Positions 25,754 to 34,013 of a DNA stretch of 64,000 bases are shown here, piece by piece (position 1 is the first letter of the stretch; every line of letters starts with the position of its first letter). A program made the translations under genes and the position numbers. The notes under the pieces were generated by a model. It was not told the origin of the DNA. It saw only the letters and a list, made by a program, of their open reading frames with translations, and searched no databases. Origin of the DNA: an uncultured Rhodospirillales bacterium (GTDB lineage: Bacteria; Pseudomonadota; Alphaproteobacteria; Acetobacterales; Acetobacteraceae); NCBI GenBank assembly GCA_903835235.1, contig CAILMF010000054.1:62001-126000 (forward strand). The letters are read 5' to 3'.

Positions 25754-26535
25754 TCGGCGGAATACTCCGGGCCCGGCGCCGGGCCCCATTGCAGGTGCTG
25801 GCCGCCATCCAGGGCGATCATCTGCCCGGTCATGGAAGGCAGGGCCAAGATGGCCAGGACGCCGCGGGCGATCTCCTCCGGGCTGGAGGGCCGTTGCAGC
25901 GGGGTGCGGGCGACCTGGTTGTCGAAATGCGCCTGGGACTGGCGCGGCCCGGGCAAAGCGGGGCCGGGGCCGATGCCGTTGACGCGGATGCGCGGCGCCA
26001 GGGCCAGCGCCAGTTGGCGCGTGAGCGACCAGAGCGCGGATTTGCTGACGGTGTAGCTGATGAAGTTTGGCGTCAGCGACCAGACCCGCTGGTCCAGCAG
26101 GTTGATGACCACGCCCTCCGCGGCTTCCGGCAGGCCGCGCGCCATGGCCTGGGCCAGCACGAAAGGCGCGCGCAGGTTCGGCTCCATATGGCGGTCCCAG
26201 CTTTCCCGCGTCGCGTCGTCCCAGTCGTCGCGCTCGAAGGTGCTGGCGTTGTTGATCAGCAGGCCAACCGGGCCGAGCGCTTCGGCGGCGGCGGGGAGCA
26301 GGGCGGTGACCTCGGCTTCCAGCATCAGGTCGGCGCGCAGCGTCACGGCCCGGCGGCCGAGCGCGCGGACCGCTTCGGCGGTGGCCTCGGTTTCGGCTTG
26401 GCTGGTGCCGTAGTGCAGCGCCAGGTCGAAGCCGGCCTCGGCCAGGGCCAGCGCAATGGCACGGCCGAGGCGGCGGGCAGCACCGGTGACCAGCGCCACA
26501 CGGGGCAGCGCCGGAGGGAGGGGGATATGCAGCAT
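25750..26535 (-). CDS. Pteridine-reductase-like SDR (FolM/PTR1 type)
   Basis: A 261-residue short-chain dehydrogenase. NADP-binding GAARRLGRAIALAL lies at about residues 19-32 and LINNAS at about 98. The catalytic region has INLLDQRVW with Asp in place of the usual Ser, then SYTVSK; the Asp-to-Tyr spacing is 13 residues, as in PTR1 (Asp181/Tyr194), which favours a pteridine reductase. It precedes folB with a four-base overlap, consistent with dihydrofolate or dihydromonapterin reduction. The ATG at 26535 is chosen at the start of the SDR homology; the frame is open further upstream only through repetitive intergenic DNA. Confidence 0.85.
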   Translation of the reverse strand: MLHIPLPPALPRVALVTGAARRLGRAIALALAEAGFDLALHYGTSQAETEATAEAVRALGRRAVTLRADLMLEAEVTALLPAAAEALGPVGLLINNASTFERDDWDDATRESWDRHMEPNLRAPFVLAQAMARGLPEAAEGVVINLLDQRVWSLTPNFISYTVSKSALWSLTRQLALALAPRIRVNGIGPGPALPGPRQSQAHFDNQVARTPLQRPSSPEEIARGVLAILALPSMTGQMIALDGGQHLQWGPAPGPEYSAE

Positions 26536-26603
26536 ACGGCTGAGATAGGGGCGAGGGGCCGGCGCGTCCACCGCCATGCACCCGGGTAATGGCGACCGGC
26601 GGC

Positions 26604-26718
26604 CCGCGCTGCCAGCGGTGGCGTTCCCGCGCCGCCCGCGGCGCTGCTTCCGCGCGGCCAGCGGCGCTACTTCCGCGCCGCCAGCGGCGCTGCTTCCGCG
26701 CCGCCAGCGGCGACGGTG
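26604..26718. repeat. 23-base tandem repeat, five copies
   Basis: Five consecutive 23-base units (26604, 26627, 26650, 26673 and 26696) with core CCGCGCCGCCAGCGGCGCT, the inner three differing at only a few positions and the outer two more diverged. The array lies in the gap between the divergent SDR and Bug receptor genes. It looks like a GC-rich minisatellite. Confidence 0.8.
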
Positions 26719-26777
26719 GCCGTGCCGCCTGGCTTCCGCCATAGTGCCGCCAACGGGACGGAAACGAGGGGACGACC

Positions 26778-27755
26778 ATGGCGAATGCCATCACCCGCCG
26801 GGCATGGGGCGCCGGGGCACTGGGCCTTTGGGCCGCCGCCGCCAGCGCGCAGCCGGCCTGGCCCGACCACGCCGTGCGCATCGTCGCGCCCTTCGCGCCC
26901 GGCGGGAATACCGACCTGGTGGCGCGGCTGATCGCGGCGCACCTGTCGCCGGCCATCGGCCAGCCGGTGGTGGTGGAGAACCGGCCCGGCGCCAACACCA
27001 TCGTCGGCACGCAGTCGGTGCTCTCGGCGCCGGCGGATGGGCATAGCTGGCTGCTGGCCACCGCCTCCCCGGTGACGATGAACCCGCAGCTCTATCGCCG
27101 GCTGCCCTACCAGGCCGAGGACCTGGCGGTTGGCGGGTTGATGGCGCTGATGCCGGTGGTGGCCGTCGTGGCAGCCAACTCCCCCTACCGCAGCTTGAAG
27201 GATTTGCAGGCTGCGGCCAAGGCGCGGCCGGGGGCGTTGAACTTCGCTTCCGCCGGCAATGGCAACACCACCCACCTGGTGGCGGAGCTGTTCTGCCAGG
27301 CGGCCGGCATCAGCATGGCGCATATCCCGTTCAACGGCAGCGCGCCGGCCCTGCTGGCGGTGATGCGCGGCGACGCGCAGGTGTGCTTCGACATCATCAG
27401 CTCCTCGATCCAGATGATCCGCGACGGCACGCTGCGGGCGCTGGGCGTCACCACGCCGCAGCGGGTGCCGGCCTTGCCGGAGCTGCCGACGGCGGAGGAG
27501 CAGGGGTTCCCCGGGTTCACCGTGGTCGGCTGGGTGGGCATTGCGCTGAACAGCCGCACCCCGCCGGCGGCGCTGGCGCAGGTGCGCGCGGCGCTGGCGG
27601 GGTTGCAGCGCAAGCCGGAATTCGTCGCCGGCATCGCCAATCTGGGCCTGCTGCCGGACCCGCCGCGCGACGCCGCGGGTATCGAGGCCTTCATTGAGGC
27701 CGACCGCGACATGTGGGCCCGGGCGATCCGCGCCAACAACATCAGCCTGGATTGA
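26778..27755 (+). CDS. Bug/TctC-family periplasmic solute receptor 2
   Basis: A 325-residue receptor starting MANAITRRAWGAGALGLW, an RR-bearing signal ending near ASAQP. The binding-loop motif PDHAVRIVAPFAPGGNTDL and VVVENRPGANTIVG are present; the latter lacks the common GAGG run. The C-terminal domain has GFPGFTVVGWVGIAL. It is followed five bases later by a RidA-family gene and then a NIPSNAP gene, suggesting a small catabolic operon. The ligand is unknown. Confidence 0.9.
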   Translation: MANAITRRAWGAGALGLWAAAASAQPAWPDHAVRIVAPFAPGGNTDLVARLIAAHLSPAIGQPVVVENRPGANTIVGTQSVLSAPADGHSWLLATASPVTMNPQLYRRLPYQAEDLAVGGLMALMPVVAVVAANSPYRSLKDLQAAAKARPGALNFASAGNGNTTHLVAELFCQAAGISMAHIPFNGSAPALLAVMRGDAQVCFDIISSSIQMIRDGTLRALGVTTPQRVPALPELPTAEEQGFPGFTVVGWVGIALNSRTPPAALAQVRAALAGLQRKPEFVAGIANLGLLPDPPRDAAGIEAFIEADRDMWARAIRANNISLD

Positions 27756-27759
27756 GCGA

Positions 27760-28140
27760 ATGGCCCGCCGCACCGCCATCCATATCGACGGCTTCGGCCA
27801 TCGCAATCCGATTCCGGCGGCCTGCCGCGTGGGCAACATCATCGAAAGCGGCGGCATCCGCGGCGTGGACGCCGAAGGGAACGTGCCGCTGGGGCTGGAG
27901 GACCAGTGCCGGCTGATGTTCGCCAATGTGCGCCGCATCGTGGAGGCCGGCGGCGGCGGCATGGACGACATCGTCAAGCTGACGGTCTGGCTGCAGGACG
28001 CGGATGACCGCAGCGCGCTGAACAAGGTCTGGCTGGAATACTTCCCCGATCCGGCCAGCCGCCCGGCCCGCCACACCATGCAGCAGGACATGCCGGCGCC
28101 CAAGCTGGTGGACTGCGTCTTCACCGCCGTATTGCCGTAG
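27760..28140 (+). CDS. RidA-family protein
   Basis: A 126-residue YjgF/YER057c/UK114-type protein with NPIPAACRVGNIIESGGIRG, LEDQCRLMFANVRRIVEAGGGGMDDIVKLTVWL (in two parts) and a conserved Arg in SRPARHTMQ, the residue that anchors the substrate carboxylate in RidA. RidA enzymes hydrolyse reactive enamines and imines; several family branches act in catabolic pathways. The ATG at 27760 follows the receptor stop by four bases. The extended N-terminal frame is a shadow of the receptor. Confidence 0.88.
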   Translation: MARRTAIHIDGFGHRNPIPAACRVGNIIESGGIRGVDAEGNVPLGLEDQCRLMFANVRRIVEAGGGGMDDIVKLTVWLQDADDRSALNKVWLEYFPDPASRPARHTMQQDMPAPKLVDCVFTAVLP

Positions 28141-28194
28141 CCGCGGCAACCTGCTGCAACTACGCCATCAATCCCCAAGGGAAGGAGATTTCCA

Positions 28195-28878
28195 ATGTTC
28201 CTCGAACAACGCATGTACACCGCGCACCCCGGCGGCAAGTTCGCCGAGTGGCTGAAGCTGTACGCCGCCGTGGCCAACCCGACCTCGGCCAAGCACCTGG
28301 GCCCGCTGATGGGCGCCTTCACCACCGAATTCGGCCCGCTGAACCGCTTCGTCTTCATGCGCATGTATGACGACCTGGCCCACCGCGACACCGGCATGGC
28401 CGCGCGCGAGGCCGACCCCGACTGGGCGACCTTCCGCGGCGAGAGCGGCAAGATCGGCGCCCTGGCGCAGCAGGAAAACAAGCTGATCACGCCGGTGCCC
28501 TGGAGCCCGGTGCAGAAGGCGGGCCAGCCCTTCGTCCGCACCCTGCCGGGCAGCACGATGGTGGTGGACCACCGCACCTATGACTTCCACCCCGGCAAGA
28601 TGGCCGGCTGGCTGGCCGCCTATGGCGAAACCGGCCTGGCGATCCAGCAGAAGCACCTGGGGCAGTTCCTGTTCATGGGCACCACGGAAGTGGGGCCGAT
28701 CAACCAGGTGGTGTTCATGTGGGCCTATGAGAGCCTGGCCACCCGCGCCAAGCAGCGCGGCGCCATGGCGGCCGACCCGGCCTGGGGCGAGTTCGCCAAG
28801 ATGACCAGTGCCCTGGGTGCGCTGAAGCAGCAGACCAACATGATCATCAAGCCGACGGCGTTCTCGGCGATAAAGTAA
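28195..28878 (+). CDS. NIPSNAP-family protein with two repeats
   Basis: A 227-residue cytoplasmic protein made of two tandem NIPSNAP (dimeric alpha-beta barrel) modules: LEQRMYTAHPGGKFAEWLKLY to RFVFMRMYDDLAHR, and VDHRTYDFHPGKMAGWLAAY to NQVVFMWAYESLATR. Both carry the family's FGPLNR/VGPINQ turn. Bacterial members lie in catabolic or secondary-metabolism operons, but their biochemical role is mostly unknown. An AAGGAG ribosome site precedes the ATG. Confidence 0.88.
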   Translation: MFLEQRMYTAHPGGKFAEWLKLYAAVANPTSAKHLGPLMGAFTTEFGPLNRFVFMRMYDDLAHRDTGMAAREADPDWATFRGESGKIGALAQQENKLITPVPWSPVQKAGQPFVRTLPGSTMVVDHRTYDFHPGKMAGWLAAYGETGLAIQQKHLGQFLFMGTTEVGPINQVVFMWAYESLATRAKQRGAMAADPAWGEFAKMTSALGALKQQTNMIIKPTAFSAIK

Positions 28879-28898
28879 GACGCAGGCCAAGGGCTGTC

Positions 28899-28929
28899 CT
28901 GCATGGCCGCAACCTACGCGGCCATGCAG
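28899..28929. terminator. 12-base hairpin after the NIPSNAP gene
   Basis: Perfect arms CTGCATGGCCGC (28899-28910) and GCGGCCATGCAG (28918-28929) with a 7-base loop, 21 bases beyond the NIPSNAP stop. It is stable enough for a terminator although no T-run follows. Confidence 0.45.
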
Positions 28930-28947
28930 GCGCAGGTCTTCCCGTTT

Positions 28948-28978
28948 CGTCATGCTCGGGCTTGACCCGAGCACCCAC
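28948..28978. repeat. REP-like extragenic palindrome
   Basis: CGTCATGCTCGGGCTTGACC followed by CGAGCACCCACG: the 8-base arms TGCTCGGG and CCCGAGCA enclose CTTGA. Nearly identical elements are scattered between genes in many alphaproteobacteria. It sits between the NIPSNAP gene and the convergent receptor gene. Confidence 0.65.
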
Positions 28979-29018
28979 GCCTTGTTCTGCCTGAGCGAGC
29001 GTCCCTCCGGCGCCCGCG

Positions 29019-29984
29019 CTACTCCGCGCTGGCGCCGGAGGAGCGGATGATGGGAATCCACAGCGCCAGCTGGGCGTCCCAGAAGCTGGCCAGCTCGGCG
29101 GCGGTGCTGCCCTGCGGCTCCACCCCCACATCCACTAGGCGCTGCCGCGTGGCCGGGGAGCGCACCGCCGCGATGGCGGCCTGCTCCAGCCGCTGCACAA
29201 TGGGCGCGGGCGTGCCGGCGGCCATGAACAGGCCGTGCCAGTTATAGGTCTCGTAGGTGGGCAGCCCGGCTTCCTGCGCGGTGGGCACGTCCGGCAGCGC
29301 GGCGTTGCGGGTGCGGGTGGTCACCGCCAGCGCGCGCAGCTGGCCGCCACGGACGAAGGGCAGCACGCTGGGCATGGTATCCACCATCACGTCCACGGTG
29401 CCGGCGATCAGGTCGTTCATCGCCGGGCCGCTGCCGCGATAGGGCACATGGACCATTTCCACCCCGGCCATGCTGGCCAGCATATGGGCAGAGAGGTGGA
29501 CGATGGTGCCGGGGCCGCTGCTGGCATAGCTGTACTTGCCGGGGTTGGCGCGCAGCAGGGCCACGAGTTCCTGCAAGGTGTTCGCCGGCACCCTCGGGTT
29601 CACCAGCACCACATTGGGCACCGAGCCGATCCAGGACACCGGCACGAAGGCGCGGCGCACGTCGAAGCTGAGGTTCTTGTAAAGCCCGGCATTCAGCACG
29701 GCCGAGGACATGGAATGGAAGCTGATGGTGTAGCCATCGGCCGGCGCGGCCAGCATGGCCTCGGAGCCGATGACGCCGCCGGAGCCGCCGCGATTCTCCA
29801 CCGCCACGGCCTGGCCCAGTTGCTCGGACAACCCCTGCGCCGCGACGCGGGCGACCAGGTCGGCAGCGCCGCCGGCGGCGAAGGGCACGATCATCCGCAG
29901 CGCGCGGGACGGGTAGGTCGCCTGCGCGCGGGCGCGGGAGGCAAGCGGCAGCAAAGCGGCGGCCTTCAGCAGGGTGCGGCGCAT
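29019..29984 (-). CDS. Bug/TctC-family periplasmic solute receptor 3
   Basis: A 321-residue receptor with signal MRRTLLKAAALLPLASRARA. The ligand loop is PSRALRMIVPFAAGGAADLV, and VAVENRGGSGGVIGSEAM follows. AAGGAG lies 8 bases before the ATG at 29984, which settles the start against a much longer open frame. It is a monocistronic gene convergent with the NIPSNAP gene and divergent from the HD-domain gene. The last codons form one arm region of a 10-base inverted repeat (29005-29014 / 29031-29040). Confidence 0.9.
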   Translation of the reverse strand: MRRTLLKAAALLPLASRARAQATYPSRALRMIVPFAAGGAADLVARVAAQGLSEQLGQAVAVENRGGSGGVIGSEAMLAAPADGYTISFHSMSSAVLNAGLYKNLSFDVRRAFVPVSWIGSVPNVVLVNPRVPANTLQELVALLRANPGKYSYASSGPGTIVHLSAHMLASMAGVEMVHVPYRGSGPAMNDLIAGTVDVMVDTMPSVLPFVRGGQLRALAVTTRTRNAALPDVPTAQEAGLPTYETYNWHGLFMAAGTPAPIVQRLEQAAIAAVRSPATRQRLVDVGVEPQGSTAAELASFWDAQLALWIPIIRSSGASAE

Positions 29985-30189
29985 GGGGTGGCTCCTTCGA
30001 TCGGGCCGCAGCTTAGGGCCTGACGCGCTGATGCGGAATCGCCGAAGCGACCGGAGAGCCGGACCAACCAGGGCGACGGACAGTGGGGGTGGGCTTGTCC
30101 TGGCCGCGGCGCCGGCGCAGGAATCGCGGCGGGATTGAACGACTGAGCCGTGCCGCCGGGCGACCAGGCACCAGCAAAGGGAGGGCGCC

Positions 30190-30816
30190 ATGCCCCAGGA
30201 TATCACCGACGCACTGCGTGCCCAGATGCGCGCCGAATTGCCGGAAGTGGAGCAGATCAGCGACGCTGCCCTGCAGGCCCAAGTGGTGGAGGCCTGGGCG
30301 CTGGCCATCGGGCGGTCCAGCTACGGCTCGATCCGGGATATCCCGCCTTCCGGCAACCCGGGCTCCATGACGCTGGCGCAGGGCGACCAGACCGACCACA
30401 TTCGCGGCGTGACGCGCCTGGCCATGGTGATGGGCCGCGAGATGGCCGCCTCCAACCCGGCGATGCAGGTGAACCATGACATCGTCATCGCCGGCGGGCT
30501 TTGCCACGATGTCGGCAAGCCCTGGGAATTCGACCCCGCGAACCGCAAGCGCTGGGAAGGTGCGCCGCGCGCCACCGGGCTGCCGAGCATCCGCCACCCC
30601 GCCTATGGCGTGCACCTGTGCCTGCTGGCCGGCCTGCCGGAGGAAGTGGCGCATATCGCCGGCGCGCATAGCGGGGAGGGCGAGTTGGTGGTCCGCAGCC
30701 TGGAAGGCACCATCGTGCACCTGGCGGATATCGGCTATTGGACGCTGGCGCTGGCCGGTGGGCTGGTGAAGCCGGAGACGGTGAGCAGCAAGTATCGCCG
30801 CCCGTTGGTGATGTAG
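30190..30816 (+). CDS. HD-domain phosphohydrolase-like protein
   Basis: A 208-residue cytoplasmic protein. Metal ligands of the HD fold are visible: DHIRGVTRLAMVMG (His), GGLCHDVGKPWEF (His-Asp doublet at about residues 105-106), RHPAYGVHLCLLAGL and EGTIVHLADIGYW (final Asp). Such proteins hydrolyse phosphate esters or act on small metabolites. It is followed 12 bases later by a Bug receptor and then an SDR, so it may belong to a catabolic operon. The ribosome site is GGGAGGG before the ATG. Confidence 0.85.
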   Translation: MPQDITDALRAQMRAELPEVEQISDAALQAQVVEAWALAIGRSSYGSIRDIPPSGNPGSMTLAQGDQTDHIRGVTRLAMVMGREMAASNPAMQVNHDIVIAGGLCHDVGKPWEFDPANRKRWEGAPRATGLPSIRHPAYGVHLCLLAGLPEEVAHIAGAHSGEGELVVRSLEGTIVHLADIGYWTLALAGGLVKPETVSSKYRRPLVM

Positions 30817-30828
30817 GAGGAAACCGCC

Positions 30829-31803
30829 ATGAAGCGGCGCGCGATTCTGATGGCGGGGCTGGGCATCCCCTTGGCCACGCCGATGCTGGCCCAGGCCCAG
30901 GGGAACAACCCGGCCGCATGGCCCAGCCGGCCGATCCGGCTGATGATCGCCTGGCCGCCCGGCGGCACCACGGACATTTTGGCCCGGGTCATCGCGCCGC
31001 CGCTGGCCGCGCTGCTGGGCCAGCCGGTGGTGGTGGAGAACAAGGGCGGCGCATCGGGGGCCATCGGCACCATCGACATGCTGCGCCAGCCGGCGGATGG
31101 CCATGCCTTCGCGATCTGCACCTCCACGCTGGTCAGCGCGGCGCTGATCACCCGGCAGCCCTACCATCCGGTGAATGACGTCACGCCGATCATGCACCTG
31201 TGCAACACGCCGAATATTCTGGCTGTCACGCCAAGCCTGCCGGTGCATTCGGTGCCGGAGCTGATCGCCTATGCCAAGGCCAACCCGGGCAAGCTGAGCT
31301 TCGGCTCGCCTGGCATCGGCAGTGCGGTGCATATCAGCGGGGAAATGTTCAAGCTGATGTGCGGCGTGGACATGGTGCATGTGCCCTACCGCGGCGGCGG
31401 GCCGGCCCTGGCGGACCTGGTCGGCGGTCAGATCCAGCTGATGTTCGGCAATGGCAGCTCCACGCTGCCCTTCGTGCGGCAGGGCCAGGTGCGGGCGCTG
31501 GGCGTTACCTCCGCGCGGCGCCAGGCCTTCCTGCCGGAGGTGCCGGCGATTGCCGAGTTCGTGCCGGGCTTCGACGTAGTGGAGTGGTACGCCGTGGTCG
31601 GGCCGCACGGCATGCCGCCGGATGTGGTCACGCGTCTGAACGCGGCGATCCTGCAGGTGGTCGGTTCGGCCGAAGCGCGCGCAAAAATCCTGGACATGGG
31701 CAGCGAGATCACCGGCGGCACGCCGGCCGAATTCGGCGCCTTTCTGCGCGCGGACATGGACAAGATCGACCGGCTGGTGAAGACGGCGGGGATCAAGGAA
31801 TAG
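30829..31803 (+). CDS. Bug/TctC-family periplasmic solute receptor 4
   Basis: A 324-residue receptor with signal MKRRAILMAGLGIPLATPML and cleavage near AQAQ. The binding motif is PSRPIRLMIAWPPGGTTDIL, with Trp-Pro-Pro replacing the usual Pro-Phe-Ala-Pro; VVVENKGGASGAIGTIDM follows. An AGGAGGA site stands before the ATG, 12 bases after the HD gene. The SDR gene starts 66 bases downstream. Confidence 0.9.
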   Translation: MKRRAILMAGLGIPLATPMLAQAQGNNPAAWPSRPIRLMIAWPPGGTTDILARVIAPPLAALLGQPVVVENKGGASGAIGTIDMLRQPADGHAFAICTSTLVSAALITRQPYHPVNDVTPIMHLCNTPNILAVTPSLPVHSVPELIAYAKANPGKLSFGSPGIGSAVHISGEMFKLMCGVDMVHVPYRGGGPALADLVGGQIQLMFGNGSSTLPFVRQGQVRALGVTSARRQAFLPEVPAIAEFVPGFDVVEWYAVVGPHGMPPDVVTRLNAAILQVVGSAEARAKILDMGSEITGGTPAEFGAFLRADMDKIDRLVKTAGIKE

Positions 31804-31869
31804 CCCCCGATGACCGCAGCGCCGCAGGGCGCGGAGGTCTGAATCGGTGGGCCCAACGGGAGTGATCAG

Positions 31870-32619
31870 ATGTACCCGGATTTGAAGGGCAAGGCGGCGC
31901 TGGTGTCCGGCGCCAGCAAGGGCATCGGCCGCGCCATTGCGGAGCGCCTGGTGGCCGAGGGCATGCAGGTGCTGGGCGTGGCCCGCAGCGGCTGCGACGC
32001 CCCGGGCGTGCTGGGCCATGCCTGCGACCTGCGCGAGCCCGCCGCCGCCGACGCCGCCGTGGCGCATGCGGTGAGCAAGTTCGGCCGGCTTGACCTGCTG
32101 GTGAACAGCGCGGGCGCGACCCGGCGTGGCGACTTCCTGGCGCTGAACGAGGAAGACTGGGCCGATAGCTGGGCGCTGAAGTTCCACGCGGCGGTGCGGC
32201 TGACCCGGGCGGCCTGGCCGCATCTGCGCGCGGGGCAAGGCGGCGTGGTGCATATCGCCGGCGCCGGCGGGCGGGTGGCGAGTGCCGACTTCACCATCGG
32301 CGGCAGCGTCAATGCCGCGCTGATGAACCTGACCAAGGCACTGGCGGACAAGGGCGTGGCGGAGGGCGTTCGCGTCAACTGCGTCAACCCCGGCAGCATC
32401 CGCACCGACCGCCTGACCGGGCGCATCGCCACGGTGATGGCCGAGCGCGGGCTGGACCAGGTGGCGGCGGCCGAGGCGCTGGCGCGCTCCACCGGCGTGG
32501 CGCGCTTCGGCGAGCCGGCGGAGATCGCCAGCGTGGTGGCCTTCCTGGCCTCCGACCAGGCCGGCTACATCCAGGGCGCGCTGCTGGACGTTGATGGCGG
32601 CTGGGTGCGGGCGGTTTGA
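31870..32619 (+). CDS. Atypical SDR-fold protein lacking the catalytic Tyr/Lys
   Basis: A 249-residue Rossmann-fold protein with normal cofactor motif GASKGIGRAIAERL (about residues 15-28), LVNSAGA and the closing GALLDVDGGWV. The active site is degenerate: where the family has Ser and Tyr-x-x-x-Lys it reads HIAGAGG and then GGSVNAALMNLTKAL, so Ser, Tyr and Lys are all replaced. It may bind a cofactor or ligand without classical redox chemistry, or belong to a divergent SDR subgroup. It follows receptor 4 and precedes a MarR regulator on the same strand. Confidence 0.85.
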   Translation: MYPDLKGKAALVSGASKGIGRAIAERLVAEGMQVLGVARSGCDAPGVLGHACDLREPAAADAAVAHAVSKFGRLDLLVNSAGATRRGDFLALNEEDWADSWALKFHAAVRLTRAAWPHLRAGQGGVVHIAGAGGRVASADFTIGGSVNAALMNLTKALADKGVAEGVRVNCVNPGSIRTDRLTGRIATVMAERGLDQVAAAEALARSTGVARFGEPAEIASVVAFLASDQAGYIQGALLDVDGGWVRAV

Positions 32620-32694
32620 TCCCCGCGCGATATTAGATCATTCCTATTCATGAAGTTGCTGGACCGGTGGGGCGTTTTCGCCTATTCGGTACAT

Positions 32695-33207
32695 ATGGCG
32701 AAGCAAGGTCCCGTTGGTTCTGGCGCGGATGGTGGGCGAACAGGGCGCTCACCGGACGGCATCACGCCGCCGCATGAACGGGCGGCAGGGCTGCCGGAGC
32801 ACCTGCTGCTGCTGATGATGGCGTCGTCGCGGATGATGATGCTGGAAGCCGCACGGGCCGCGCCGAACCTGCGCCTCACACCGCCGCAATTCCGCATTCT
32901 CAACTACGTGTTCCGCAACCCCGGCGCCTCGCTGTCCCAGGTGGCGGCGCAGTTGGGGGTGCGGCTGCCGACGGCCTCGGTGATGCTGGTGAAGCTGGCG
33001 AAGGAACAGCTGGTGACGCGGGAACGCGACCCCGCCTCTCGCCGCCGCATGCAGCTGCTGCTGACCTCGCGCGGCGAGCAGGTGATCGCGGTGGTCCGGG
33101 CGAATGTCTTCGCCCGGGTCGAGGCGCGGTTGTCGCAGCTTGAGGGTCCCGCCCGCGCCGACCTGGAACGGGCGATGCCGACGCTGGAGCTGTTGTTCCG
33201 CGATTAA
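32695..33207 (+). CDS. MarR-family transcriptional regulator
   Basis: A winged-helix protein of about 170 residues. The DNA-binding region reads LTPPQFRILNYVFRNPGASL, SQVAAQLGVRLPTASVMLVKL (recognition helix) and RERDPASRRRMQLLLTSRGE (wing). The first 40 residues are Gly/Pro-rich. The start is ambiguous: ATG at 32695 or 32650, neither with a convincing ribosome site. It may control the preceding receptor-SDR operon, as MarR regulators often control adjacent catabolic genes; this is inference. Confidence 0.82.
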   Translation: MAKQGPVGSGADGGRTGRSPDGITPPHERAAGLPEHLLLLMMASSRMMMLEAARAAPNLRLTPPQFRILNYVFRNPGASLSQVAAQLGVRLPTASVMLVKLAKEQLVTRERDPASRRRMQLLLTSRGEQVIAVVRANVFARVEARLSQLEGPARADLERAMPTLELLFRD

Positions 33208-33295
33208 GTTCGACCAGCGATTGAGTTCTTCTCGCTAAATTGTGGACACCAGCCTGTTCGTTTGCAACCTTCGGTGCGCGGAGGGCTTTCGAACG

Positions 33296-33985
33296 ATGGG
33301 CGAGTCCAAGACAGGTTCCAACACGTCTATCGGCGTGGTCGATGCCGATAAGCTGCAGCGCCTGGGGGTGAAGAAGGCGACGGCGGTGCGCTGGGCCCCC
33401 ACCATCTCGGCTGCGCTGAAGGCCGGCAATGTCTCGGAGCCGCGCCAGGTCGCGGCCTTCCTGGCCAATGCGCTGGTGGAAAGCGGTATGCTGGAAAAAC
33501 TGGTCGAGAACCTGAACTACAAGGCCGATGCGCTGGTGAGCCTGTTCGGCAGCAAGCGCATCGACATGGACACGGCGAAGAAGGTCGGCCGTATCGAGGG
33601 CCTCAAAAAGCAGCCGGCCAATCCCGAAGCCATCGCCAACATCATCTATGGCGGTGCCTGGGGCATGCGGAACCTGGGCAATACCGAGGCCGGCGACGGC
33701 TGGAAGTTCCGCGGCCGCGGCCTGTTCCAGCTGACCGGCAAGGCCAACTACACCCGCTTCGGCAAGATGATCGGCAAGAGTGCCGACGACCTGACCACGC
33801 TGCTGGAACAGGACGAGCCCGCCGCCGCCAGCGCCGTGCAGTTCTTCGTCGCCACCGCTTGCCGCGACCAGGCCGCGGCGGATGACATCACCGGGGTGCG
33901 CAAGACCATCAATGGCGGCACCAACGGCCTCGACGAGGTCTCGGTGCTGTACGAGAAGGCCAAGAAGATCCTGGGCGCGGCCTGA
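33296..33985 (+). CDS. GH19-type lysozyme/endolysin
   Basis: A 229-residue glycoside hydrolase family 19 (chitinase/endolysin) protein. The catalytic part shows FLANALVESGMLEKLVENLN with the general-acid Glu, YKADALVSLFGSKR, YGGAWGMRNLGN, EAGDGWKFRGRGLFQLTGK with a second acidic residue, and ANYTRFG. It lacks a signal peptide, like phage endolysins that need a holin, and starts at an ATG with GGAGGG ten bases upstream. It is followed 28 bases later by a membrane protein. Alternatives are a domesticated phage lysin or a secreted effector. Confidence 0.85.
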   Translation: MGESKTGSNTSIGVVDADKLQRLGVKKATAVRWAPTISAALKAGNVSEPRQVAAFLANALVESGMLEKLVENLNYKADALVSLFGSKRIDMDTAKKVGRIEGLKKQPANPEAIANIIYGGAWGMRNLGNTEAGDGWKFRGRGLFQLTGKANYTRFGKMIGKSADDLTTLLEQDEPAAASAVQFFVATACRDQAAADDITGVRKTINGGTNGLDEVSVLYEKAKKILGAA

Positions 33986-34013
33986 CGCGCCGCCACTGGC
34001 CGGTTGAAGATGG

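Noticed and set aside
26604-26718. CRISPR array
   Set aside because: Units abut directly with no spacers, and no cas genes are present.
28847-29131. Small gene in the REP-like region (frame with VKPEHDE and similar)
   Set aside because: This peptide is the well-known translation of the alphaproteobacterial repeat, not a real protein.
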